Source of the DNA: Fibrobacter sp. UWB4
GTDB lineage: Bacteria > Fibrobacterota > Fibrobacteria > Fibrobacterales > Fibrobacteraceae
Direction: 5' to 3'
Assembly (NCBI RefSeq): GCF_002210345.1
Contig: NZ_MWQI01000002.1
Coordinates: 372,001 to 436,000 of the forward strand
DNA length: 64,000 nucleotides
The position numbers were made by a program, and so were the translations under genes. Each line of letters starts with the position of its first letter. The first letter of the stretch is position 1. The notes beneath the pieces were generated by a model. That model saw only the letters and a list, made by a program, of their open reading frames with translations, was not told the DNA's origin and ran no database searches. Shown here in pieces: positions 49,623 through 58,053 of this stretch.

Positions 49623-51860
49623 ATGAGTATAAAATCAACGGTATTTAAGGCACTCGCTTTTACATTCGCCGCATCAACATTTTCTTTTGCGGGTGTAGGC
49701 ATGGCCGATGGAGCTTCCAAATTTTTAGGCAACACCACTACCTTTGGCGAAATCCCTGACGACTTTGGAACTTACTGGAACCAGATTACCGCCGAATACG
49801 AATGTACTTGGATTAATGTCGAAAAAGAACGCGGCAAGTACGACTGGTCAGGCTGCGACCTCGCCTACAACTGGGCCAAAGCAAATAACGCCCATTTCAC
49901 ATTCCACACCCTTTTGTGGGGATCCCTAAAACCAGAGTGGTTGAACAAGCTCGATGTTAACGAAACAAAAAAGGCTTTTACTGATTGGCTCGATGCGGTT
50001 AAAGAACACTACCCCGATCTCGAAATGATTGAAGTAGTCAATGAGGCCGTCAAAACGAGCAACAACTATCACTCCAATTTTAAAACATCCAAGCTAATCG
50101 AGGCTCTTGGCGGCAACGATGACGACTACAAATTTGTGGTGACCGCGTTCAAAATGGCGCGTGAGCGTTGGCCAGAGGCAATACTCATATACAACGACTA
50201 CAACACAATTTTGTGGCAAAAGAACGAGGGGATTGACCTTATCAAGAAAATCAAGGCCCAGGGCGCTCCTGTTGATGCTTACGGAATGCAGTTCCACGAA
50301 ACAACACTACAAGGCTCTGGTTATCAATGCCTCCGTTCTACGACACTCAAGCGCGTTCTTCATGAAGCCCATGAGCAAACCGGCCTCCCGATATACATCA
50401 CCCAATACGATGTCGGAACCAACAATGACGATTTCCAAAAGGAATGCTACCAAGAACATATTCCCTTGTTGATGGAAACAGAATATGTGAAGGGCATTAC
50501 CCTTTGGGGCTACGTTTATGGCAAGACATGGCTTACAGAAGGCAACTCCGGCCTTATCAAAGACGGCGTTGAACGCCCGGCATTGACGTGGCTCAAGGAA
50601 TATTTCAAGAATCCGAACGCCGTCCGTTACGGTCGTGGAATAGCCGATGGGGCATACAAACATCTTGGCAACATGATTGCCGACAACCAGGAAATCCCCG
50701 AGGATTTTCAAGCCTACTGGAACCAAGTTTCACCCGAAAATGCATGCACGTGGACCGTCATCGAAAAAGAACGCGGCAAGTACGACTGGACGGGCTGCGA
50801 TAACGTCTATTACTGGGCACAAACGAAGAATGTGCCATTCAATTTTCGCAGCTTGCTTTGGGGAACTCATACACCCAATTGGCTCTACAACCTTGATGTC
50901 GATGAAACCAAGAAGGCCGTTGAAAACTGGTTTGACAAAGCCGCCATGCGTTACCCCGAACCATACATGATCGAAGTGGTAAACGGGGGTTCCCGCGACA
51001 GCTATGGTCATTACCATTCAGGATTCGGGAGCGGCAATAAAATCATCGAAGCTCTCGGTGGCGACAATGATGACTACAAATTCATAGCCACGGCATTCAA
51101 GATGGCCCGTAAGCGCTGGCCCAAAGCAATCCTAACTTTGAACGACTACGATGATTACGGCTGGAAAAACAATCAAGGCGCCGAAGTTATCAAAAAAATC
51201 CAGGAGCAGGGCGCACCCGTCGATGCGTACCAAATAATTTTCGCCCCACTCGTCCAAGGCTCCGGCCCGGAAGCGCAATGTTTTAGCTCCGAACGCATCC
51301 AAAGCGGCATTCAGGAAATCTACGACAAAATAAAGCTCCCGTTGTTTATTACTGAATATAGCGTCGGCACAAGCAGCGATAGCCTTCAAAAAGCATGCTA
51401 TTCCGAACATATCCCGCTCTTTATGGAATCGGAATACATTGCAGGCGTCGCCCTCAATGAATCTAATCCCGGACTTATTAAGGACGGCGTGGATCGCCAT
51501 GCAATGACTTGGCTCAAGGAATATTTCAACGAGCACTTCTACGACAGCAAAAACATGTGGTACGAAAAAGGAATCGAGAGACATCCGCTAGATTCGCTTG
51601 ATTCAATCGCCTTGGAACAGCCAATCGCCATTGGCGATAATGGTGGCAAGTTCGGCAACAAGATTCGCTTAGAACAGAACTCGCTCCAGAATTACGATGT
51701 GTTCGATGTGCAAGGCGTACGCTTGGGCAAGCTCTCGGCCTACAGCTTTAACGATGCATCAACAAAGCTCAAGTCCGCCAGCAACGCGAAAACTTCGGGA
51801 ATCTACTTCTTGCTGAGCCGCACCACCGGCAAAATGCAAAGCGTTAGAGTGGCGAGATAA
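49623..51860 (+). CDS. Tandem GH10 xylanase-like protein with damaged catalytic sites
   Basis: ATG 49623 starts a signal peptide (cut near SFA); the product has about 745 residues with two GH10 domains (~25-345, ~350-655) and a C-terminal sorting-like domain. Domain 1 keeps the acid/base Glu (IEVVNEAV, GAG 50043) but has Gln at the nucleophile (YITQYDVG, CAA 50403). Domain 2 keeps the nucleophile Glu (FITEYSVG, GAA 51354) but has Gly at the acid/base (IEVVNGGS, GGG 50985), and lacks the LWGYVYGKTW segment of domain 1. By family knowledge neither domain should hydrolyse xylan well; binding is possible. Confidence 0.85.
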   Translation: MSIKSTVFKALAFTFAASTFSFAGVGMADGASKFLGNTTTFGEIPDDFGTYWNQITAEYECTWINVEKERGKYDWSGCDLAYNWAKANNAHFTFHTLLWGSLKPEWLNKLDVNETKKAFTDWLDAVKEHYPDLEMIEVVNEAVKTSNNYHSNFKTSKLIEALGGNDDDYKFVVTAFKMARERWPEAILIYNDYNTILWQKNEGIDLIKKIKAQGAPVDAYGMQFHETTLQGSGYQCLRSTTLKRVLHEAHEQTGLPIYITQYDVGTNNDDFQKECYQEHIPLLMETEYVKGITLWGYVYGKTWLTEGNSGLIKDGVERPALTWLKEYFKNPNAVRYGRGIADGAYKHLGNMIADNQEIPEDFQAYWNQVSPENACTWTVIEKERGKYDWTGCDNVYYWAQTKNVPFNFRSLLWGTHTPNWLYNLDVDETKKAVENWFDKAAMRYPEPYMIEVVNGGSRDSYGHYHSGFGSGNKIIEALGGDNDDYKFIATAFKMARKRWPKAILTLNDYDDYGWKNNQGAEVIKKIQEQGAPVDAYQIIFAPLVQGSGPEAQCFSSERIQSGIQEIYDKIKLPLFITEYSVGTSSDSLQKACYSEHIPLFMESEYIAGVALNESNPGLIKDGVDRHAMTWLKEYFNEHFYDSKNMWYEKGIERHPLDSLDSIALEQPIAIGDNGGKFGNKIRLEQNSLQNYDVFDVQGVRLGKLSAYSFNDASTKLKSASNAKTSGIYFLLSRTTGKMQSVRVAR

Positions 51861-51964
51861 GGAAAATCGGCGTTGACGCAATCTCAATTTTATATAAAAA
51901 AAGAGAATCCCCACAAAATTATTTTTTGTATATTACACCTTGATCTTTTTAAAAAGGAGTACAA

Positions 51965-52408
51965 ATGAAAAAGTCAATTATTGCAGGAATAAGTGTATTG
52001 GCATTGAGTCTTATCGGTTGCGATTTATCGACCGATTCCGATAATGCCGGTAGCAAAGTCAACTACCAGTGTTCCGTTTCTTATAGCGGTCGCGCCTTGG
52101 ATGTTGTCATTGATCATCCGGATCTCAAACAAACACTTAAGGCTCGCGTTAACTTAGGTGGCGCTGGTGAAGATCCGTTCTACGAAATTGAATCGACATA
52201 CAGCTACAACACCGCAGAAGAAGCAGAAGCCGCATGCGCCGCCAAGAAAACGGAAATTGAAAACGGTCTCAACTACGTAAAACCAGGCCGTGTAGAATGC
52301 GCATCAAATTCGGTGACCACTTACGAATACACCGAAACCAAAGCATCTGATAGCTATCGCGATACCTACCAGAAGAAGTGCGACGATTTTGCAGCAGCCA
52401 ATCGATAA
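51965..52408 (+). CDS. Small lipoprotein of unknown function
   Basis: This 147-residue protein has lipobox SLIGC (Cys19), then a Cys-containing mature part (YQCSVSYSGRALDVVIDHPD, AEEAEAACAAKKTEIENGL, YQKKCDDF). The repeated Cys and the C-terminal helix suggest a compact, disulfide-bonded periplasmic domain. No family is recognised. AAGGAG lies 7 nt before the ATG, and a good terminator follows. Confidence 0.7.
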   Translation: MKKSIIAGISVLALSLIGCDLSTDSDNAGSKVNYQCSVSYSGRALDVVIDHPDLKQTLKARVNLGGAGEDPFYEIESTYSYNTAEEAEAACAAKKTEIENGLNYVKPGRVECASNSVTTYEYTETKASDSYRDTYQKKCDDFAAANR

Positions 52409-52437
52409 CACAACTCGTATCAACTTTTCAAATATAG

Positions 52438-52463
52438 GTTCCGCGATTTGCGGAACTTTTTTT
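52438..52463 (+). terminator. Terminator after the small lipoprotein
   Basis: A perfect 7-bp stem GTTCCGC / GCGGAAC, with loop GATTT, is followed by seven T residues. Confidence 0.88.
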
Positions 52464-52536
52464 GAACCCATCAGCTTTTTGCCCTAATGAGCAGTAAAAA
52501 TTTTTACGGCAGAAAATTTTTACTACATTTCGAGCC

Positions 52537-55077
52537 ATGAATCAAGAAACACCCGATACTACTCTAGGTTTATCTAACGTCAATCACCTAGAACGACTTT
52601 ATGACGGCTGGTTCCTCGATTACGCCAGCTATGTGATTTTGGACCGTGCGGTCCCGTATTTTGAAGATGGCCTGAAGCCTGTTCAGCGCCGTATTTTGCA
52701 TTCCATGTTCGAAAACCACGACGGACGCTACCAGAAGGTGGCGACGATTGTCGGTCGAACGATGGCTTACCACCCGCATGGTGACGCCTCCATCGGCGAT
52801 GCTCTTGTGGGTCTCGGTCAGAAGAATTTGCTTATCGACACCCAGGGTAACTGGGGTAACCCCTACACGGGCGACCGCGCTGCAGCACCCCGTTATATCG
52901 AAGGCCGCCTCACGCCGTTCGCTGTCGATGTCGTGTTCAACCCCGAAACGACAGAATGGATCCCGAGTTACGATGGCCGTAGCGAAGAACCGGTCACGCT
53001 CCCGGTCAAGTTCCCGCTGCTTTTGGCTCAGGGCGTCGACGGTATCGCCGTCGGTCTTTCGACTTCCATCCTCCCCCACAACTTCCGCGAACTCTGCGAG
53101 GCTAGCATCGCCTGTTTGCGCGGCAAGAAGTTTACGCTTTACCCGGACTTTTTCACGGGCGGCATTATCGATGTGTCGGACTACAACGACGGTCAACGCG
53201 GGGGCAAGGTCAAGGTCCGCGCGAAGATTGAAAAGGTCGACAACAAGACGCTCGCCATCCGCGAAATTCCGTACGGCACCACGACCGTCAGCTTGATCGA
53301 AAGCATTGTCAAGGCAAACGACAAGGGCAAAATCAAGATCAAGCACGTGGACGACAACACGAGCCAGGGCGTCGAAATTCTCGTACACTTGCAGCCGGGG
53401 ACGGACCCGCAGGTGGCCATCGATGCTCTCTACGCCTTTACGGACTGTGAAAAATCGCTTTCTCCATGCACGTGCGTCATCATCGACAAGCACCCGAAAT
53501 TTGTCGGTGTTTCTGACATCTTGAAGCTCAACACCGAACACACCGTAAAGCTTTTGGAATGGGAACTCGCCAACGAGCTCAAGCACCTCGAAGACAAGTG
53601 GCACATGACCACGCTCGAAAAAATCTTTATCGAGAAGGAAGTCTACGAAGTCATCAAAAAGGCTAAGGACCGTGAACAAATTATCCGCCTCGTTCGCGAA
53701 GGCCTCACGCCGTACCTCAAGCGTCTGCACCGCCAGACCGTTACGGACGAAGAAATCGGCAAGCTCATTGAAATTCCGATCCGTCGCATAAGCCATTACG
53801 ACCGCGAAAAGGCCGACCAGCTTTTGCAGGAACTCGAAGAAAACATTGCAAAGTGCAAGTACAACCAGGAACACATTATCGATTACGCCGTGAACCACTT
53901 CAAGAACATCTTGAAGAAGTACGGCGAAGGCAAGGAACGCCGCACGCAGATTGCCGAATTCGGTAAGGTGAACGCCGTACACGTGGCGCTTGCAAACCAG
54001 AAGCTTTACGTGAACCGCAAGGAAGGCTTCGTTGGCACAGGCATGAAGAAGGAAGAATACCTCTTCGACGTGTCGGAATACGATGACTTGATCGTGTTCA
54101 AGGCCGACGGAAGCTTCAAGGTCGTGAAGGTCAGCGACAAGGACTTTGTCGGTAAGGATATCATTCTCGTTGAAAAGTTCAACAAGGACGACGAACGCCA
54201 TATCTATAACGTCATCCACCAGGATGGCAAGGATGGCTACGCTTACATCAAGCGCTTCAACGTCGGCGGCGTGACTCGCGACAAGGATTACTACATGGGC
54301 AAGAACAAGCCCGGTAGCAAGATTCTTTACATGTCGAGCAACATGAACGGCGAAGCCGAAGTGGTCGAAGTTATCTTGAAGCCGCGTCCGCGCATCAAGC
54401 TGAACTTTGAAGTGGACTTCAGCGAAGTCGAAGTCAAGGGCCGTGGCGCTCTCGGCAATATCGTTTCGAAGTACCCGGTCAAGACGGTCAAGAGACTCCG
54501 CAAGGGCGTTTCGACGCTTGGCGCAAGAGTGCTTTACTTCGATGCTCCGAGCGGTATCGTCTCGACGCAGAAGAAGGGCGATTGCCTCGGTGAATTTGGC
54601 GAAAACGACAAGCTGCTCATCATCAAGCAAGATGGTAGCGCTCGCGTCCACAACATGGCAGACCCGATTCTCGTGGGTTCGAACATCAAGTATCTGCACA
54701 AGTACGACCCAGCACAGGTCTTTACGGTGCTCTACTTCGAAGGCTCGAATTTCAACTACATGGTCAAGCGTTTCAACCTCGAAGGCTGCCCCATGACGAC
54801 GGAATTCAGCGTTGTTTCCGACCACAAGGATACGAAGCTCATCGAGTTCTTTGCAACAGAAGACGCCCGCGAACTGATGGAATACCAGGTCGGTCGCGAA
54901 GTGCAAAAAGAAGAACTCGACTTGACGGAAGTAGCAGAAGTCAAGGGCTACAAGGCTCTCGGCAGCAAGTTCACCGCCAAGAAGATCAAGCGCGTGAGCC
55001 GCATTTCGCCGGCAGACCCGTTTAGCGACGGCAGCGGTGAAAGCGAAGGTTCAAGCGAAGATCCGAGCTTGTTCTAG
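52537..55077 (+). CDS. parC: DNA topoisomerase IV/gyrase subunit A (ParC-like)
   Basis: This 846-residue type IIA topoisomerase A subunit has DRAVPYFEDGLKPVQRRIL, GRTMAYHPHGDASIGDALV, the catalytic Tyr near residue 120 in APRYIEGRL, and a coiled-coil gate segment. The C-terminal half (from ~490) carries beta-propeller blades with variable basic content (RGALGNIVSKYPVKTVKRLRKG). It most resembles the Bacteroidetes-type ParC group rather than classical GyrA; the ParC/GyrA choice is inference. No parE is adjacent. A TACATT box lies 7 nt before the ATG. Confidence 0.85.
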   Translation: MNQETPDTTLGLSNVNHLERLYDGWFLDYASYVILDRAVPYFEDGLKPVQRRILHSMFENHDGRYQKVATIVGRTMAYHPHGDASIGDALVGLGQKNLLIDTQGNWGNPYTGDRAAAPRYIEGRLTPFAVDVVFNPETTEWIPSYDGRSEEPVTLPVKFPLLLAQGVDGIAVGLSTSILPHNFRELCEASIACLRGKKFTLYPDFFTGGIIDVSDYNDGQRGGKVKVRAKIEKVDNKTLAIREIPYGTTTVSLIESIVKANDKGKIKIKHVDDNTSQGVEILVHLQPGTDPQVAIDALYAFTDCEKSLSPCTCVIIDKHPKFVGVSDILKLNTEHTVKLLEWELANELKHLEDKWHMTTLEKIFIEKEVYEVIKKAKDREQIIRLVREGLTPYLKRLHRQTVTDEEIGKLIEIPIRRISHYDREKADQLLQELEENIAKCKYNQEHIIDYAVNHFKNILKKYGEGKERRTQIAEFGKVNAVHVALANQKLYVNRKEGFVGTGMKKEEYLFDVSEYDDLIVFKADGSFKVVKVSDKDFVGKDIILVEKFNKDDERHIYNVIHQDGKDGYAYIKRFNVGGVTRDKDYYMGKNKPGSKILYMSSNMNGEAEVVEVILKPRPRIKLNFEVDFSEVEVKGRGALGNIVSKYPVKTVKRLRKGVSTLGARVLYFDAPSGIVSTQKKGDCLGEFGENDKLLIIKQDGSARVHNMADPILVGSNIKYLHKYDPAQVFTVLYFEGSNFNYMVKRFNLEGCPMTTEFSVVSDHKDTKLIEFFATEDARELMEYQVGREVQKEELDLTEVAEVKGYKALGSKFTAKKIKRVSRISPADPFSDGSGESEGSSEDPSLF

Positions 55078-55098
55078 GAAAGAAAGCTCCGCTTTGAT

Positions 55099-55135
55099 GT
55101 CATGCCCGCCTCCGTGCGGGCATCTCCTTTTTTAG
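55099..55135. repeat. Dispersed palindrome (ATGCCCGC), possible parC terminator
   Basis: ATGCCCGC / GCGGGCAT form a perfect 8-bp stem with a 6-nt loop, followed by CTCCTTTTTTAG. The T-run makes it a possible transcription terminator for parC. Confidence 0.65.
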
Positions 55136-55146
55136 GACGAGAAGGT

Positions 55147-55171
55147 GATTCCCGATTAAATCGGGAATGAC
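55147..55171. repeat. Dispersed palindrome (ATTCCCGA)
   Basis: GATTCCCGATTAAATCGGG and AATGAC form a perfect ATTCCCGATT / AATCGGGAAT hairpin. It is the second of two repeats between parC and ftsE. Confidence 0.65.
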
Positions 55172-55211
55172 AATTCGAGGGGGTTCGCAATGACGTAATT
55201 AATGAGTTATA

Positions 55212-55240
55212 CCCCGCGAAAAAGCGGGGCATTTCTTTTT
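55212..55240 (+). terminator. Terminator between parC and ftsE
   Basis: A 6-bp GC stem CCCCGC / GCGGGG with a 6-nt loop is followed by CATTTCTTTTT on the plus strand. It lies just before the convergent end of ftsE. Confidence 0.65.
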
Positions 55241-55928
55241 ACAGAATATCTCTGTTGAGTAATTCGCCGTGGCTGAGTTCAAGACGGCGGAACGGGCTGT
55301 TCAGATAAAAGTCTGGGTTATGCGTTGCCATGAGGATGGTCGTGCCGCGGGCGTTGATTTCCTTGAAGATGCAGAAGACTTCTTCAGCGTTTTTCGGATC
55401 CAAGTTACCGGTCGGTTCGTCAGCCAAAAGCAAATACGGGTTATGCACCATCGCACGGGCAATCGCCACGCGCTGCTGTTCACCGCCCGAAAGCGTGTAA
55501 GGCATTGCAAAACGCTTTTGGCTAATGCCCACGAGTGCAAGCGCGTCAAAAACAGCTGCATTAATCTTGTTACTAGGAGTTCCCACAATGCGGAGAGCAA
55601 GCGCCACATTCTCAAAAACATTGCGGTCCGGCAACAGCTTAAAGTCCTGGAAAATAATTCCCATCTTGCGGCGAAGCGCCTGGATCCTATCGTCCGGAGT
55701 GTTCTTGCTATCGTACAGGACGTTGTCCGAGAACTTGACCATCACCTGGCCGCCGCGCTGTTCGTCCGGGCGTTCATCCATGTAGATGAGTTTCAGCACC
55801 GTCGATTTTCCGGCGCCGGAATGCCCCGTCAAGAAAACAAACTCGCCCTTATTGATGCGGAAGGTGACGTTATTCAACGCCTTCCAGTTGGCTTCGTAAG
55901 ATTTCGTGACGTGGGTAAAATGGATCAT
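55239..55928 (-). CDS. ftsE: FtsE-like ABC transporter ATPase
   Basis: This 229-residue ABC ATPase has Walker [12 protein letters not shown] near residue 34, Q-loop [22 protein letters not shown] (typical FtsE), signature LSGGEQQRV and Walker [13 protein letters not shown], with ATHNPDF as H-loop. FtsE works with membrane partner FtsX to control cell-wall hydrolases at division. No ftsX is adjacent: downstream is parC, and upstream a SurA-like gene. LolD-type function is an alternative. It begins 1 bp after the SurA-like gene. Confidence 0.8.
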   Translation of the reverse strand: MIHFTHVTKSYEANWKALNNVTFRINKGEFVFLTGHSGAGKSTVLKLIYMDERPDEQRGGQVMVKFSDNVLYDSKNTPDDRIQALRRKMGIIFQDFKLLPDRNVFENVALALRIVGTPSNKINAAVFDALALVGISQKRFAMPYTLSGGEQQRVAIARAMVHNPYLLLADEPTGNLDPKNAEEVFCIFKEINARGTTILMATHNPDFYLNSPFRRLELSHGELLNRDIL

Positions 55929-55929
55929 A

Positions 55930-57213
55930 CTATTCCGTCATTCTGATTTCGACGAGAACTTCCTTGCGCCACTTCTGGATGAGCTTCTGGAGCTTTTCAT
56001 TTTCCAAGTGCGTTGCAGCCATGAGTTCAATCTTGCCGTAATCTTCTTCGAGCGTGAGTTCGCGCACCTGGCGGGAATCATCGAGACGGAACAAATGATA
56101 AACACCATCAATCATGACCGGTTCAGAAATTTCGCCGACGTTCAAGTTTGCGACCGGATCGACATAAGCAGGTTCCATTTCGTTACGCTGGAACCAGCCA
56201 AGCAAACCGCCCTGGAAATTGCTGGACTTGTCTTCGCTGAACTTCTTGGCGGCATTGGCAAACTCATCCTTAGTCTTAATATTCTTGCGGAGAGAATCGG
56301 CAAGAGCAACGACTGCAGCCGAATCCTTTGCGGTAGGAATCGTGCGCAATAGAATTTGAGCAGAACGGACACCATCTTCCTTACGGCCAAGCACACGAAC
56401 AATATGCCAACCCAAGTCCGTCTTGACCGGAGTCGATGCGTAGTGACCATTCTTCAAATGCTCAATAGCCTTTTCAAATGCAGGATCCAAAAGACCGCGC
56501 TTAAAGTAACCGAGGTCACCACCCTTTGCGGCAGAGCTATCCTGCGAATGGCGCTGAGCCAAAAGTTCAAATTTGATACCTAGGTTGAGGCTATCGATCA
56601 GCGCTTCAGCCACGCGCTTCACGGAATCCACCACCATCGAATCCGGCTTAATCGGAAGCTGGATGTGGCTCAACAAAACGCAGTTGAACTGGCGCGGAAG
56701 CGAGTCCTTGTAATCCTTATAGAAAACGTCCACTTCCTTCTTGGTCGGGTGAATCGTGCCCACGTGGAGCTGACGCACACGGGAAATTTCCATGTGATTG
56801 CGGATCTGCTTACCCAGCTGTTCACGGTACTGGATCATCGAAAGACCAAGCTGAGCGCGCACCGCCTTTTCAAGCGTAGCCATATCAATCTTCTGGCTTG
56901 CGGCAATAGACTGGAGATGGCTAGTCACACGCTGATCCACTTCGGCATCCGAAATGACGATGGAATCACGGTCAATGCGACTGAGCAGAACCTTTTCCTC
57001 AATCATGCGGTCCAGCACGGCTTCTTTCTGCTGCTGTTCCGTCATACTGGAAGCTTCAGGAGTATCCTGGAACCTGTAAAGATTGTTCATGAACTCCGAA
57101 CGCATAATCGGCTTGCCATCAACAACGGCCGCAATTCCCTCCATCAGTACGGGTTCAGCAAAGCAGCCAACAGTAAAAGCAAAAACTAAAGAGGCAATTC
57201 GATTACTGATCAT
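55930..57213 (-). CDS. SurA-like periplasmic peptidyl-prolyl isomerase
   Basis: This 427-residue protein has a signal peptide (cut near CFA) and the SurA N-terminal segment (AAVVDGKPIMRSEFMNNLYRF, EEKVLLSRIDRDSIVISDAEVD). Two PpiC/parvulin repeats follow: around 180-275 (SAAKGGDLGYFKRGLLDPAFEKA, STPVKTDLGWHIVRV) and around 285-380 (SSNFQGGLLGWFQRNEMEPAYV, SEPVMIDGVYHLFRL). It should escort outer-membrane proteins through the periplasm. It shares an A with the preceding lipoprotein stop (TAATG) and abuts ftsE. Confidence 0.85.
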   Translation of the reverse strand: MISNRIASLVFAFTVGCFAEPVLMEGIAAVVDGKPIMRSEFMNNLYRFQDTPEASSMTEQQQKEAVLDRMIEEKVLLSRIDRDSIVISDAEVDQRVTSHLQSIAASQKIDMATLEKAVRAQLGLSMIQYREQLGKQIRNHMEISRVRQLHVGTIHPTKKEVDVFYKDYKDSLPRQFNCVLLSHIQLPIKPDSMVVDSVKRVAEALIDSLNLGIKFELLAQRHSQDSSAAKGGDLGYFKRGLLDPAFEKAIEHLKNGHYASTPVKTDLGWHIVRVLGRKEDGVRSAQILLRTIPTAKDSAAVVALADSLRKNIKTKDEFANAAKKFSEDKSSNFQGGLLGWFQRNEMEPAYVDPVANLNVGEISEPVMIDGVYHLFRLDDSRQVRELTLEEDYGKIELMAATHLENEKLQKLIQKWRKEVLVEIRMTE

Positions 57214-58016
57214 TATTTTTCCTTTTCACTAAGAACGTTCATCTTCGTAATTATGGGAATCCCTGTTTTCCATTCGTCCTTGAGTCGCTTCAGAACGACT
57301 TTCTGATGTTCCACCCAAGCCTGCATTGAAACATCTTCAATCACCTCGTCGAGCGGTCGCGCATCAGCAGAATCAAGACGGCTTGTCACAACAGCGATCT
57401 TAGCAGCCCCATCGCAAACCTTCATCGGCGTAATACGCCCCACAACCGCGCCCCGAATTGATGGGATCATGCACGGATCAGGCGTTTTATCAACACCGTC
57501 AAATTCCCTCATGCGCTTTACCAGACGATGGTTAGGCGGAATCGATTCAAACTTGGTGTTCTTGAATTCCTTGTAATAGATCACAGCAGACTTCCAGTCG
57601 GCAAATGAGAGAATCGCTCCCGAAACCGTAGTTTTGCCATTCAGATACAAGTTCTGGTTCTTATGGTAGAAGTCAATCTTTTCACCATCGCTCACCATCA
57701 TCGTATCGAGGAAGGTCTGCATGTAGTAATCCGCAATAATTTTTCGTTTCGTGCGTTCAAGCATCTGAATTAAAGCGGAATCCTTCAAAGCTCCATTTTT
57801 CACAGCCTGCTGATAGACGAGTTCTTCCTCAATCCAGTGCTGCAAAAAAAGAATGCGCTCGTTGTCACCCCAGGAATCCCAATCAGGAGCGTATGTGTAA
57901 ATTTCCGACTGATGTAGCTTGGAGTCGCCCACCGTTACAATAACAGGGTCTTCGGACTTGCAAGCGGCAATCAAAGCCAAACAAAAGACAAGCAATATGT
58001 GGATCAGGGATTTCAT
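57213..58016 (-). CDS. SurA/PrsA-like lipoprotein chaperone
   Basis: ATG 58016 is chosen because it begins a lipoprotein signal (lipobox LIAAC); the frame is open to 58067. The 267-residue product has the SurA-N-like segment (VTVGDSKLHQSEIYTY, WIEEELVYQQAVKNGALKD, ADYYMQTFLDTMMVSDGEK) and a parvulin-like domain with weak conservation. It is probably a periplasmic or membrane-anchored folding helper working with the next gene, with which it is coupled. Confidence 0.7.
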   Translation of the reverse strand: MKSLIHILLVFCLALIAACKSEDPVIVTVGDSKLHQSEIYTYAPDWDSWGDNERILFLQHWIEEELVYQQAVKNGALKDSALIQMLERTKRKIIADYYMQTFLDTMMVSDGEKIDFYHKNQNLYLNGKTTVSGAILSFADWKSAVIYYKEFKNTKFESIPPNHRLVKRMREFDGVDKTPDPCMIPSIRGAVVGRITPMKVCDGAAKIAVVTSRLDSADARPLDEVIEDVSMQAWVEHQKVVLKRLKDEWKTGIPIITKMNVLSEKEK

Positions 58017-58053
58017 CGCGACAAATTTAGCAAATTCAAAGCCACAAGAGTAC

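Noticed and set aside
52588-54906. A 772-codon open frame antisense to parC
   Set aside because: It lies wholly opposite a well-conserved topoisomerase gene and its product is rich in Val/Asp/His with no motifs; it is a codon-bias shadow.
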